Shown here one piece after another: positions 7,988 to 16,789 of a stretch of 46,049 nt of DNA. This DNA is from an uncultured Bacteroidales bacterium (GTDB lineage: Bacteria > Bacteroidota > Bacteroidia > Bacteroidales > Paludibacteraceae). The first letter of the stretch is position 1; each line of letters starts with the position of its first letter. The stretch covers positions 1 through 46,049 of the forward strand of contig CACYKR010000004.1 of assembly GCA_902774995.1 (NCBI GenBank). The letters are read 5' to 3'. The position numbers and the translations under genes were made by a program. The notes beneath the pieces were generated by a model. The model saw nothing but the letters and a program-made list of their open reading frames with translations. It searched no databases and was not told where the DNA came from.

Positions 7988-8208
7988 GTACTTTCGCGCG
8001 TTATTCTTTATATAAGGAGACGTGTTAAAAAACATAAATTCCGAGAAAATACACCACAAGACCTCCAATAGCCACAATATGAGCCATTTATGCAGTAGAT
8101 TAACAAAGAAAAAAGTTCTTTCGTAATCTTTCGAAACAAAAGACAGGCTGTTCAGTGTCAGGAACAGTCCACAAGCCGCCTACATCTGCATGGCTCTGAG
8201 CCTATTAT

Positions 8209-8263
8209 GATGCACTTATTGCGCACTTATGGCACACTTATCGCGCACTAATCACGCACTAAT
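8209..8263. repeat. Five tandem 11-bp units (GCGCACTTAT-type)
   Basis: Units start at 8209, 8220, 8231, 8242 and 8253, exactly 11 bp each. All carry GCAC or ACAC followed by TTAT or TAAT. The period is one helical turn, so the motif recurs on one face of the DNA. Confidence 0.85.
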
Positions 8264-8363
8264 TTTCGCATGTTACCCTTTAGTATTATATACTACGTAT
8301 ATAATACCGCCATGTTTGGTATCGGGCTTAGAAACAAAAGGCGGTACCAGCCCTCAGACAAAC

Positions 8364-8397
8364 CTTTTTCGAAAGGTTGCGAAAGAGGAAACGAAAG
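8364..8397. promoter_or_regulatory. Likely DeoR/AgaR-type operator upstream of agaS
   Basis: CGAAAG occurs at 8370, 8380 and 8392. The segment 8364-8386 matches 19449-19471 in front of the DeoR-family regulator gene at 21 of 23 positions, the only difference being a central GG/CC swap. Repeated TTTCG boxes are the known binding pattern of AgaR-like DeoR repressors. Confidence 0.65.
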
Positions 8398-8493
8398 TTG
8401 TATGATGTTTATTTACAGCAAGTTGTGTGCGGCAGTTTCGGAAATGTGCTATAGAGCATAAAAAATAGTTATTAAAGTAAGGATAAAAAGTTG

Positions 8494-8501
8494 TAATTTT
8501 G
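8494..8501 (+). promoter_or_regulatory. -7 box of the agaS operon
   Basis: TAATTTTG followed by CGG. At the 23-nt position there is no TTG box (ATTAAAGT instead), which fits a regulated promoter. The leader that follows contains the A-rich GTCGAAAG repeat. Confidence 0.55.
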
Positions 8502-8565
8502 CGGCGATTTAGACAGAGTCGAAAGACAAAAGACAAAAGTCGAAAGAAAAAACACATCTAAAGAT

Positions 8566-9711
8566 ATGAACAACACAGGATTTACCTTCAATGAGATTCA
8601 CCAGCAGCCGGCGATGTGGCGTAAAGAGCTCGCGGCGTTGTTGGATGCGCAAGACGAGATTCGTGCATTCATGCACCAGTACCTCACTCCCGAGACCGAC
8701 ATCGTGCTGACCGGTGCCGGCACTTCGGCTTTCATCGGCGATGCGATAGAGCCGGTGATGCGCGGCATGTGGCGTAACGTCCGCGCCGTGCCGACCACGG
8801 ATCTAATTACTCACGCCGAGTATCTGTTAGACGCCGAGCGGCCGTTGCTGCTGATCAGTTTTGCACGTTCGGGCAACAGCCCGGAGAGCGTGGGGGCAGT
8901 GAAGCTCGCCAACAAGCTATGCAAGAACGTAGCGCATATCTATATCACCTGCAACAAGAACGGGAAACTGGCTAAAGATGTACAAGGGGACAATGTACAA
9001 TGTACAAAGGAGAGCAACAAACTGCTACTTCTGCTGCCGGAGGAGACGGACGACAAGAGTCTGGCGATGACGAGCAGTTTCTCGACGATGCTGCTGACCT
9101 GTCTCATGCTGGGGCATATCGACACGCTGGAGCAGGATAAGGAGATGATTGAGAAAGCCGTGAAGAACGCCGAGGCGGTGATAGCCGGCTATGAGGAGCA
9201 GCTCAAGGAGATAGCGAGCCGTCCTTTCGAGCGGGGTGTGTTCCTCGGGTCCGGAGCGTTGAAAGGTATCGCGGAGGAGTGCCACCTGAAGCTGCAGGAG
9301 CTGACGGACGGCGCGGTAGTATGCAAGTACGACTCGTTCTTAGGTTTCCGCCACGGTCCGAAAGCCGTAGTAAACAGCAAGTCGATGGTGGTATATCTTA
9401 TGACGGACGAGGAGAAAGTGATGCGGTATGAGCGTGACTTGGTGCGTCAGGTGGACGCCAACAACAAGCCGGTGGCGCAAGTGATCGTCATCTCCGGCAG
9501 AGACCCCGAGATGGAGGAAGTGAAGGCAGACTTGGTGGTCAAGATGCCGTACAGCAAAGCCGAGACGGATTTCTACGGTATCGTACCTTACGTGCTCGTA
9601 GGACAATTATTAGGATACTACGCGTCACTCGCGCACGGGCTGAATCCCGATGCACCGAGCGTGAGCGGAAACATACACCGCGTGGTGGAAGGAGTGACGA
9701 TTTACGATTGA
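8566..9711 (+). CDS. agaS: AgaS: galactosamine-6-phosphate deaminase/isomerase (SIS domains)
   Basis: A 381-aa cytosolic protein with two SIS domains. The first has GAGTSAFIGD (about 50-60) and the AMTSSFSTM loop (about 167); the second has LGSGALKGIAEE (about 226) and the FRHGPKA segment (about 264), which is typical of AgaS and GlmS-like isomerases. The start FNEIHQQPAMW is the AgaS family opening. The family converts D-galactosamine-6-phosphate to tagatose-6-phosphate plus ammonia; older annotations call it tagatose-6-phosphate ketose/aldose isomerase. It is the first gene of a run with a KbaZ-family protein and a PfkB kinase, consistent with GalN/GalNAc breakdown. Residues about 139-150 (VQGDNVQCTKES) come from a 31-bp dispersed repeat, placed in a surface-type loop before the second half of SIS1. 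Confidence 0.92.
   Translation: MNNTGFTFNEIHQQPAMWRKELAALLDAQDEIRAFMHQYLTPETDIVLTGAGTSAFIGDAIEPVMRGMWRNVRAVPTTDLITHAEYLLDAERPLLLISFARSGNSPESVGAVKLANKLCKNVAHIYITCNKNGKLAKDVQGDNVQCTKESNKLLLLLPEETDDKSLAMTSSFSTMLLTCLMLGHIDTLEQDKEMIEKAVKNAEAVIAGYEEQLKEIASRPFERGVFLGSGALKGIAEECHLKLQELTDGAVVCKYDSFLGFRHGPKAVVNSKSMVVYLMTDEEKVMRYERDLVRQVDANNKPVAQVIVISGRDPEMEEVKADLVVKMPYSKAETDFYGIVPYVLVGQLLGYYASLAHGLNPDAPSVSGNIHRVVEGVTIYD
8980..9010 (+). repeat. 31-bp dispersed repeat, copy 2 (translated inside agaS)
   Basis: Same element as 1748-1778 with three substitutions; translated VQGDNVQCTKE in the same frame as copy 1. Confidence 0.85.
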
Positions 9712-9732
9712 CGTCGACCGTCAATCGTAAAT
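9700..9732. terminator. Perfect hairpin spanning the agaS stop codon
   Basis: ATTTACGATTGACG (9700-9713) pairs perfectly with CGTCAATCGTAAAT (9719-9732) around TCGAC; the TGA of agaS lies in the left arm. There is no U-tract, so it is more likely an mRNA-stabilising or attenuating stem than a strict terminator. Confidence 0.6.
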
Positions 9733-9736
9733 GAAT

Positions 9737-9767
9737 GTACGAAGGACAAATGTACGATGTACGAAGG
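9737..9767 (+). repeat. 31-bp dispersed repeat, copy 3 (intergenic)
   Basis: GTACGAAGGAC, AAATGTACGATG, TACGAAGG: again 31 bp and in the same orientation. It lies in an upstream open extension of the kbaZ frame, where it would read NVRRTNVRCTKE. It is followed by a small hairpin TCCGCCAA-AC-TTGGCGGA (9771-9788). Confidence 0.75.
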
Positions 9768-9820
9768 AAATCCGCCAAACTTGGCGGATAAAACAAAGAC
9801 AAACAAAAACAATACATATT

Positions 9821-11050
9821 ATGGCAAAGACAGAAAATATCCTCCGCGTGATGGAGGAGAGGAAGAAAGCAACAGGAGTACCGATGACCTTGTTTGCGGC
9901 TTGCCCGAACTCGCTGTCGGTTATCAAGGCGTCGTTCCGTGCGGCGAAACGTAATAACTCACCTATCTATTTTGCTACCACCCTTAACCAGGTGGACTGC
10001 GACGGCGGTTACACCGGCATGACGCAGGCGGAGTTCACGAAGATCCTCGCCCGCGAGGCGGCAGCCGTTCATTACACGGGTCCGTACGTAGTAGCTATCG
10101 ACCACGGCGGTCCGTGGCTCAAAGACAAGCAGAGCATCGAACGTTGGGACACCGAGCGCGCCATGCAGGGCGTGAAAGAGAGTTACGAGGCAGCCATCCT
10201 TGCCGGCTATGACCTGATACACGTGGACCCGACGGTAGATATTTTCCTGCCGAAAGGCGAAATCATAGACATCCACGTAGTGGTGAAACGCACGGTGGAG
10301 CTCATCAAGCACGCGGAGGATTTCCGCAAGGCGCACAACCTGCCGCCTATCTCGTATGAGGTAGGCACGGAAGAGGTACACGGCGGTCTGGCGGACGAGA
10401 AGACGTTCGACACCTTCCTGGAGGGACTGAAAGCCGGTCTGCACGAGGTGGGACTGGACGACATATGGCCGTGCTTCATCGTCGGCAAGGTAGGCACCGA
10501 CCTGCACACCACGTTCTTCGACGCCGAGGTGGCCCGCAAGCTGACGGCCAAGGTGCGTCCGTACGGCAGTTATATCAAGGGTCACTATTCCGACGACGTG
10601 GACAACCCCGAGGACTACCCGAAGGCAGGCATGGGTGCCGCGAACGTAGGTCCGGAGTTCACGATGAACGAATACGAGGCATTGGCGGAACTCGAGGAAG
10701 AAGAGAAGAAACAGTTTGCGGAGGGCAAGGTAGCGCAGCTGAGCCATATGACCGAGGTGCTGTGGCAATGCGTATATGAGAGCAACCGCTGGAAGAAATG
10801 GCTGCACGGCGAGGAGGTAGGCAAAGACCTGAAGGAGTGCACGCCGGAGCGGCAGTTATGGCTCGTGATGACCGGCTGCCGGTATATATGGCAAAAGCCG
10901 GAGGCGCTGGTAGCCCGTCAGAAGCTGTACGACAACCTGCAGCACTTAGGTATCAACGCCGAAGAGGTGGTGCTGATGCGTATCGAGCGGAACATGGACA
11001 AATACTACCACGCTTTCAATATCGTGAACCTCAATGACTATTTGAAGTAG
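9821..11050 (+). CDS. kbaZ: KbaZ/GatZ-family protein (D-tagatose-bisphosphate aldolase, non-catalytic subunit type)
   Basis: A 409-aa member of the tagatose-6-phosphate kinase-named Pfam family (COG4573). Recognisable parts are the N-terminal GVPMTLFAACPNSLSVIKA, the DCDGGYTGMTQAEF loop, AIDHGGPW, HVDPTVD, EVGTEEVHGG and FIVGKVGTDLHT. In enterobacteria KbaZ/GatZ stabilises the aldolase KbaY/GatY, but no KbaY homologue is in this window. Some KbaZ-like proteins have been reported as tagatose-6-phosphate 4-epimerases, which is the main alternative. ATG 9821 (MAKTEN) is chosen because the upstream in-frame extension from 9731 is repeat sequence. It lies between agaS and an esterase gene, probably in one operon. 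Located in the cytosol. Confidence 0.88.
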   Translation: MAKTENILRVMEERKKATGVPMTLFAACPNSLSVIKASFRAAKRNNSPIYFATTLNQVDCDGGYTGMTQAEFTKILAREAAAVHYTGPYVVAIDHGGPWLKDKQSIERWDTERAMQGVKESYEAAILAGYDLIHVDPTVDIFLPKGEIIDIHVVVKRTVELIKHAEDFRKAHNLPPISYEVGTEEVHGGLADEKTFDTFLEGLKAGLHEVGLDDIWPCFIVGKVGTDLHTTFFDAEVARKLTAKVRPYGSYIKGHYSDDVDNPEDYPKAGMGAANVGPEFTMNEYEALAELEEEEKKQFAEGKVAQLSHMTEVLWQCVYESNRWKKWLHGEEVGKDLKECTPERQLWLVMTGCRYIWQKPEALVARQKLYDNLQHLGINAEEVVLMRIERNMDKYYHAFNIVNLNDYLK

Positions 11051-11074
11051 TCGAAAGCAAAAAGTCGAAAGCAA
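11049..11074 (+). repeat. Short GTCGAAAGCAAAAA repeat between kbaZ and the esterase gene
   Basis: Two TCGAAAGCAA units fill the entire spacer between the TAG of kbaZ and the next ATG; the same type precedes agaS at 8517-8550. Confidence 0.55.
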
Positions 11075-12480
11075 TGAAGAACACACGGATATCCATATAC
11101 GCGCTCGCGTTCCTGTTCCTATTCGGTGCGTGCGGGTGCGAGAAGCCGAAGGCGGTAGAGGAGCCTCAGCCCAACGACTCCACCCGAGTGGAGCCGACCG
11201 AGGAGGTAATGAGCAACCCGGACCTGTCGCTCGTCAGTTATGAGATACTGGCGAACGACAACCGCGTGTGGAGCGGGAAGCCGCAGATCACCATCCGTAT
11301 CACGAACAGCAACCCGGGTGCCGTAAAATTAGGTCTGAAGGCAGTTATCACGACCGACAAGAAAGCGGCTGTGCTCACGATAGAGGACAACGTGGTGGTG
11401 GGTTCCAAGAGTCCGAAGGAGGCGGTACTGACGACCGCCGAAACGATGGAGCCCGGTATTTATCACGCCGCCTGTTCCGCTGAGGGCACCGCTCTGAGCG
11501 AGTTCAATTTTGCCATCGACCCGTTCCGGATCACCTCGGTGAATGACAAGCCGGGAGATTTCGACGCTTTCTGGCAGGCAGCGAAAGACCAGCTGGCTGG
11601 CATAGACATGCATGCGACGCTGACGGAGATCCCCGAGCGGAGCACTGCCCAATGCAAGGTCTATCTGGTGACGATGAACTCCATCCCGGACGGTACGGCA
11701 GGCGAGCCGGTGGTTATCCGCGGCTATTACTGCGAGCCGCAGGACGGCAAGAAACACCCGGTGATCCTGCATTTCTACGGCTATGACACCCAAGGCTATA
11801 CGGGTGCTGTCGATTGCCCGTACGGCGGTACGAACGCCGAGCTGTATCTCTCCCACCGCGGCCAGTATCTCAACAACCGCCCTGCCGGCACGAACTTAGG
11901 CGTGGCGGAGGAGACGACCAATATCTACGGAGACTGGTTCCGCTATAATCTGGGCGAGAAGGAGAGTTATTACTACCGTGGTGCGTACATGGACGCCGTG
12001 CAAGCAGTGCGGTTCATGGCCACGCGCGAGAGCAGCGACATGACGAAGCTGTTTGCCGAGGGTTCGAGCCAAGGCGGCGCGCTGACCTACGCCTGCGCGG
12101 CACTGAGCGACTACCCCTTCACGGCTATCGCCGCCAACGTAGCGTTCATGGGCGATTTCGCGGACGCGAAAGACATCGAGAGTCTCGCCTATTGGGAGAT
12201 CAGCGACCATTACTGGGTGGACGGTGTGGCTGTCGAACAAAGTTTGCAGTACCTGCCGTATTTCGACATCAAGCACCTGACACCGCGTATCTCGTGCCCC
12301 GTGCTGGCGTCAAGCGGTCTGGCGGACGACGTATGCCCGGCGAGACTGAACCTCGTGCCGTTCAACAACCTGGCTACCCCCGCCGACCAGAAGGAATACA
12401 TCATCGAGCCGGAGATGGGACACAGTTTTCCCGCCGGATGGTATAACAAGATGAATGCGTTGTTTAGTAAATATATGTGA
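11074..12480 (+). CDS. Lipoprotein acetyl(xylan) esterase of the AXE1/cephalosporin-C deacetylase family
   Basis: A 468-aa exported lipoprotein with lipobox LFGAC/GACGC near residue 20. Residues about 45-150 form a beta-rich N-terminal domain. The alpha/beta-hydrolase part has the nucleophile elbow GSSQG (Ser about 331), an acid in SGLADDV (about 418) and the catalytic His in EMGHSF (about 450). AXE1 enzymes remove O-acetyl (or sometimes N-acetyl-like) groups from glycans. Its placement within an AgaS/KbaZ/PfkB operon suggests it de-esterifies the same galacto-configured glycan at the cell envelope. It follows kbaZ by 24 bp of short repeat. Family confident, substrate inferred. Confidence 0.87.
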   Translation: MKNTRISIYALAFLFLFGACGCEKPKAVEEPQPNDSTRVEPTEEVMSNPDLSLVSYEILANDNRVWSGKPQITIRITNSNPGAVKLGLKAVITTDKKAAVLTIEDNVVVGSKSPKEAVLTTAETMEPGIYHAACSAEGTALSEFNFAIDPFRITSVNDKPGDFDAFWQAAKDQLAGIDMHATLTEIPERSTAQCKVYLVTMNSIPDGTAGEPVVIRGYYCEPQDGKKHPVILHFYGYDTQGYTGAVDCPYGGTNAELYLSHRGQYLNNRPAGTNLGVAEETTNIYGDWFRYNLGEKESYYYRGAYMDAVQAVRFMATRESSDMTKLFAEGSSQGGALTYACAALSDYPFTAIAANVAFMGDFADAKDIESLAYWEISDHYWVDGVAVEQSLQYLPYFDIKHLTPRISCPVLASSGLADDVCPARLNLVPFNNLATPADQKEYIIEPEMGHSFPAGWYNKMNALFSKYM

Positions 12481-12520
12481 TTGTAAATAAAATCAAATCA
12501 CCGCTATAAACTATTTGGAT

Positions 12521-13465
12521 ATGAAAACATTTGATATAATAGCCTTAGGCGAGCTGAACGTGGATCTGATCCTCAACCAGATAGAGAGCGAGCCGGAGAT
12601 AGGCAAGGAGAAGTTTGCCAAACAGATGACGCTGACTTTGGGCAGTTCGACGGCTATCTTTGCCGCCAACGCCGCAGCGTTGGGAGCCAAAGTGGCGTTC
12701 TGCGGCATGATCGGCAATGACGCTTTCGGCGACCTGGTAGAGAGCAGTCTGAAAGCGAAAGGCGTGGACACGCGTTACCTCATCCGCCATGACAAGTACG
12801 CCACCGGCGCGACTATCTGCATGAGTTACGACGAGGACCGCGCGAACCTGACCTACCAGGGCGCGATGGACTATATGTCATTAGAGGACATCCATCCGGA
12901 GGTGTTCCAAGAGGCGAAGCATATCCATATATCGTCTATCTTCATGCAAAGCGGCGTGAAGCGCGACTTGATGAAGATTTTAGAGCTTTGCAAAGCCAAC
13001 GGCGTGACGACCTCACTTGACACGCAGTGGGACCCCGTGGAGCAATGGGACCTGGATTACAAACAGGTACTGCCGCTGCTGACGGTGTTCATGCCCAACG
13101 AGACGGAGCTGAAATACCTGACGGGCAGTCAGACCCTGGAAGAGGCCATAGAGAAGATACGTCCGTACGCCAACGCCGCCGTCATCAAATGCGGCAGCAA
13201 GGGCTCCCTGCTCCTCCGCAAAGGGCAGCCCGACCGGATGCAGGAGGCGCTGCTGAACAAGCACGTAGTCGATTGCATCGGTGCGGGTGACAGCTTCAAC
13301 AGCGGTTTCATCACCCGTCTGGCGGCAGGCGACCCGTTGGACCGGTGCCAGCAGTACGGCAACATGACCGGCGCGGTGAACACCACCGCTGCGGGAGGCA
13401 CCACGGCGTTCACGAACCGTGAGGACGTAGAGCGCATCGGACGCGAGCGCTTCGGATGGCAATAA
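12521..13465 (+). CDS. PfkB-family sugar kinase, probably tagatose-6-phosphate or related
   Basis: A 314-aa ribokinase-fold kinase. The N-terminal ALGELNVDLIL and GSSTAIFAANAAALGA (sugar-binding Gly-rich region, about 40-55) are followed by GMIGNDAFGD. The C-terminal PfkB signature is CIGAGDSFNSGF with catalytic Asp about 256. ATG 12521 is preferred over a TTG at 12515. Standing in an operon with AgaS and a KbaZ-type protein, it would fit phosphorylation of tagatose-6-phosphate to tagatose-1,6-bisphosphate. PfkB specificity cannot be read from sequence alone, so fructose- or other sugar-kinase activity remains open. Confidence 0.85.
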   Translation: MKTFDIIALGELNVDLILNQIESEPEIGKEKFAKQMTLTLGSSTAIFAANAAALGAKVAFCGMIGNDAFGDLVESSLKAKGVDTRYLIRHDKYATGATICMSYDEDRANLTYQGAMDYMSLEDIHPEVFQEAKHIHISSIFMQSGVKRDLMKILELCKANGVTTSLDTQWDPVEQWDLDYKQVLPLLTVFMPNETELKYLTGSQTLEEAIEKIRPYANAAVIKCGSKGSLLLRKGQPDRMQEALLNKHVVDCIGAGDSFNSGFITRLAAGDPLDRCQQYGNMTGAVNTTAAGGTTAFTNREDVERIGRERFGWQ

Positions 13466-13490
13466 CAATAACCTTAAACACATAATCCTT

Positions 13491-16400
13491 ATGAAACGAT
13501 TCTTACTCCTTTGGACGGTCTGCACGGCGGTGCTGTGCGCGTCAGCAAGCAACCGTTATGTCTCCCCTACGGGCAGCGACGGCGACGGCAAGTCGTGGAC
13601 GAACGCCGTACACACGATAGCCCAGGCTATCTGGAACGTAGGCGCAGGCGACACGATGTTCATCGCCGAAGGCGTGTATAACGAGGCTATCTCGGCGCAG
13701 AGCGGTGCTACCTATTTAGGCGGTTACAATGCCGAGACGGGGCTTCGCGACCCGGAGCTGTACGAGAGTATCATTGACGGAACAGACATGACTTCATATC
13801 TGCTCGTTAAATATGATAATGATCCGGCATCACTGATTACGATTGATGGCTTAGTGTTTCAAAATGCGCGCTGTGGACAATGGGATGGTAACGCCGTATT
13901 TATGCGCGGTAATATGATTCTTAACCATTGTGTTTTCCGTAATTGTGAAGGTATAGGCAATTCGAGCACGGGTGCGGTATGGATTCAAACCGAAGGTACA
14001 AATGTCGGTATTGTCCGTAATTGTTTGTTTGAGAACTGCGTATGTCTCAAAGATGACGGTGTTGGTGCCGTAAAGGTTCATAACGGAGGAATCATCGAGA
14101 ATTGTATTATTCGTAATTGCAATGCCGGTATAGCCGGTGTTAAACTCAGTACTTCAGACGCGATTATGAGAAACTGCGTTCTTTATAACAACCATTCTAC
14201 CTATAATGGCTGTATTTACGGTGCAGGAAGTTTCTATAATAACACTGTATGTAATAATACGGGTACGCGTTATGCAGGTGCTCGTGTGACGGGTCGTGTG
14301 ACGAACACCGTCTTCTGGGGCAATGTACGCACGGGAAGCGGTACGGAATATGTCAATTATGTGGACGCTTCCTCCGGCGCAACGAATAATATCGCCGATG
14401 AAGGCCAAGGCGTTCCCGTAGGGCTGGCTACAGACAACAGCGACACGGACGGACCTAACTTCGTCAACCCGACGAATTTCGCAGGTCTGCCGAAGAACGA
14501 CCTGGAGCGTGAGGCGATGCAGAAAGCCGACTTCTCGCTGACCGCGTTCTCCGCCAAGCTCATTGACCAAGGCGACAACGCCTCCGCACCGGTGAAAGAC
14601 ATCCGCGGCGTGGCTCGTCCGAAAGGAGCAGCTGCGGACATAGGCGCATACGAGTATGACCCGAACGCAGTGAACATCCCCGTCACGGGCGTGAACATCA
14701 TCCAGGATACCATCCGCGTCATCGTAGGCGAGTCGGGTTCGCTCATTGCACAGGTAGAACCCGTGAACGCCACCAACAACCGCGTGGAATGGCGTATCGA
14801 CGACGCCACCGTGGCTACCATCAAGAACGGCAAGGTAACGGGACTCAAGGTGGACACCACCATCGCCCGCGTGAAGACCCTCGACGGCGGTTTTGAGGAC
14901 TACGCCGTAGTCATCGTCAAACCCGTTCCGCCCAAGTTCTACCCGCAGGAGGTGCTGGACGCAGATGCCAACTACCGCATCGAGGACTACACCATCCCGA
15001 GTTTCATTCCTTTCCTCGTAGCCAAAGAGGAGGCGCGTATCGACAGTCTGGAGACCAAGGACAATCCCGACATCGCCTTGATAGAGGGCAAGTTAGCGGT
15101 GATGCGTACGCGTATTACGGAGCTGCAACCCAAGGAGAACCCCTATAACCAGATAGCCACCATCAACGGCGACCCGGCTACCCATATGGGCTTCTGCTGG
15201 TTCACCAACGGCGGCATCAAAGAGGGCGAGGTGCAACTGGTAGCCAAAGCCAATGCCACCGAGGCGGACTTCAACGGCGCGGACGTCATCTCCGTTCCCG
15301 CACAGACCTCCGACGCTACCCTCCACTACACGCCTATCCAGGCTTCCGAGAGTCCCAAATACGACATCTGTACGGCTGCCGGTCTGCCGCGCAACACAAA
15401 GTTTGACTACGTCAGCCATAAGGCACAGGCCACCACGCTCCAACCGGGTACCACTTATAGCTGGCGCGTAGGCTTCAACGGCCACTGGAGCGAGATTGCA
15501 CAGTTCGTCACCAAGGACGAGAAGCAGGGCAATTTCTCCTTCGTATATATGTCCGACAGCCATATCCAGGACGCCGAATATATCAACGAGGCACAGAAAT
15601 GCGCCCAGGCGGTAGCCAAGAACGAGAGTGACGTGAAGTTCTGCGTCTTCCCCGGCGACTTTGTCGATACCGGCGGCGCCACCAACTCCGAGTGGCAGTG
15701 GGAGCAGTGGTTCGAAGGCTCTATGCGGGCTATGCTCAACAAGATGGCAGTAGTGCCTACCGACGGCAACCACGACGACAGCCCGTCGCTCAACTACGAC
15801 TACCATTTCAACACCGACTGGGGTTTTGCCAATGCCGCCCAGACCAAGCCGCAGTTCAAAGGCATCACCTACAGCTTCGTCTATGGCGATGTGCTCTTCC
15901 TCGTCTATTCGATGCAGGACTGGTGGCGTGCTCCCGGCACCAGCGAGTCAGGCATGACCTCGCCGTATTTCACCCATGACCTGCGGAACTGGTTCCAGGA
16001 ACAGATAGCCAAATACCCGGATACCAAATACCGCGTGACGCTGTGCCACAAGAACGTTTTCTCCGGTGCCGGACACCACACCGACGACGAGTCGTCACTC
16101 ATCCGCGCGATGATGCTGCCTATCTTCAAGGAGTGCGGCATCGACTTGGCTATCCAGGGACATGACCACTGCTATGAGATCATCGGTCCGGTCAACCCCG
16201 ACACCCGCGAACTGATTACATCCGCCGTCTCCGGCGTGAATACCGTGGCGGTGAACACCAACACGAACATGACCGGCAAGGAAGGCGGTACGTTTACCAC
16301 CGACGACGGTACGCTCTATTTCATCGGCGCTACCTGCGGACGCAAGCGTTACTATCCTTATTCCCGCGAGAAGATGGAGGCAGAGTACACCACCGACCCG

Positions 16401-16736
16401 GCTATCCTCTTTGACTACAAGCACCACAACGTCAAGAACCTCTTCGACCTGTTCTCGTCGAAGTTCGGTCAGCCGGGCAGCCCGAGTTACAGCCGCTTCA
16501 ACGTCACCGGCGATTATATCGAGATTGTCACCTACAAGACCGACGACAACGGCAACAAAGAGGTGTTCAACACCATCCGCGTGAAGAACAGCCGCCCTGC
16601 GCATACCGGCAGCGGCATCCCACAGACCCGGGACAACGACCTGAACGCGTGCAGCAAATACCTCCGCGACGGCAAGCTGTTCGTGGTAAAAAACGGAGTG
16701 ACCTATAACGTTATCGGGCAGCGTATTGCCCGGTAA
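13491..16736 (+). CDS. Secreted beta-helix / Big_2 / metallophosphoesterase protein with C-terminal tail
   Basis: A 1081-aa exported protein; signal peptide about 1-20. Residues about 20-395 are a right-handed parallel beta-helix (NRYVSPTGSDGDGKSWTNAV start, repeated NCxFxNC turns). About 396-480 is a Big_2 Ig-like domain (VTGVNIIQDTIRVIVGESGS). A charged helical linker (about 505-545) and a fibronectin-like region follow. Residues about 680-990 are a calcineurin-like phosphoesterase with all metal motifs: SDSHIQD (about 687), GDFVDTGG (721), GNHDD (758), the His in CHKNVF, and GHDHCY (889). The last 25 residues (YLRDGKLFVVKNGVTYNVIG) are a tail shared with two other exported proteins here. 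It could remove phosphate from a phosphorylated glycan or from another extracellular phosphoester; this is inference from context. Confidence 0.85.
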   Translation: MKRFLLLWTVCTAVLCASASNRYVSPTGSDGDGKSWTNAVHTIAQAIWNVGAGDTMFIAEGVYNEAISAQSGATYLGGYNAETGLRDPELYESIIDGTDMTSYLLVKYDNDPASLITIDGLVFQNARCGQWDGNAVFMRGNMILNHCVFRNCEGIGNSSTGAVWIQTEGTNVGIVRNCLFENCVCLKDDGVGAVKVHNGGIIENCIIRNCNAGIAGVKLSTSDAIMRNCVLYNNHSTYNGCIYGAGSFYNNTVCNNTGTRYAGARVTGRVTNTVFWGNVRTGSGTEYVNYVDASSGATNNIADEGQGVPVGLATDNSDTDGPNFVNPTNFAGLPKNDLEREAMQKADFSLTAFSAKLIDQGDNASAPVKDIRGVARPKGAAADIGAYEYDPNAVNIPVTGVNIIQDTIRVIVGESGSLIAQVEPVNATNNRVEWRIDDATVATIKNGKVTGLKVDTTIARVKTLDGGFEDYAVVIVKPVPPKFYPQEVLDADANYRIEDYTIPSFIPFLVAKEEARIDSLETKDNPDIALIEGKLAVMRTRITELQPKENPYNQIATINGDPATHMGFCWFTNGGIKEGEVQLVAKANATEADFNGADVISVPAQTSDATLHYTPIQASESPKYDICTAAGLPRNTKFDYVSHKAQATTLQPGTTYSWRVGFNGHWSEIAQFVTKDEKQGNFSFVYMSDSHIQDAEYINEAQKCAQAVAKNESDVKFCVFPGDFVDTGGATNSEWQWEQWFEGSMRAMLNKMAVVPTDGNHDDSPSLNYDYHFNTDWGFANAAQTKPQFKGITYSFVYGDVLFLVYSMQDWWRAPGTSESGMTSPYFTHDLRNWFQEQIAKYPDTKYRVTLCHKNVFSGAGHHTDDESSLIRAMMLPIFKECGIDLAIQGHDHCYEIIGPVNPDTRELITSAVSGVNTVAVNTNTNMTGKEGGTFTTDDGTLYFIGATCGRKRYYPYSREKMEAEYTTDPAILFDYKHHNVKNLFDLFSSKFGQPGSPSYSRFNVTGDYIEIVTYKTDDNGNKEVFNTIRVKNSRPAHTGSGIPQTRDNDLNACSKYLRDGKLFVVKNGVTYNVIGQRIAR

Positions 16737-16789
16737 CGTGCCCTCGGGCAAACCCACAAACATATATAAACCATTAAAATCTAATCATT

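Larger units (their letters stand above)
7988..8565. other. Divergent intergenic region (operators, tandem repeat, agaS promoter)
   Basis: No convincing gene lies here. The ORF at 8270-8461 has no family resemblance and overlaps regulatory sequence. From left to right the stretch holds two CTTTCG boxes spaced 10 bp (8118-8133), an 11-bp tandem repeat (8209-8263), a cluster of CGAAAG boxes (8364-8397), a -7 box (8494-8501) and an A-rich GTCGAAAGACAAAAG repeat (8517-8550). Confidence 0.6.

Noticed and set aside
8270..8461. 63-aa ORF upstream of agaS
   Set aside because: No resemblance to a protein family; it overlaps the CGAAAG operator cluster.
9731..9820. Upstream start for the KbaZ-family protein
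   Set aside because: The extra 30 residues are encoded by the 31-bp repeat and a hairpin; MAKTEN at 9821 matches the expected family start.
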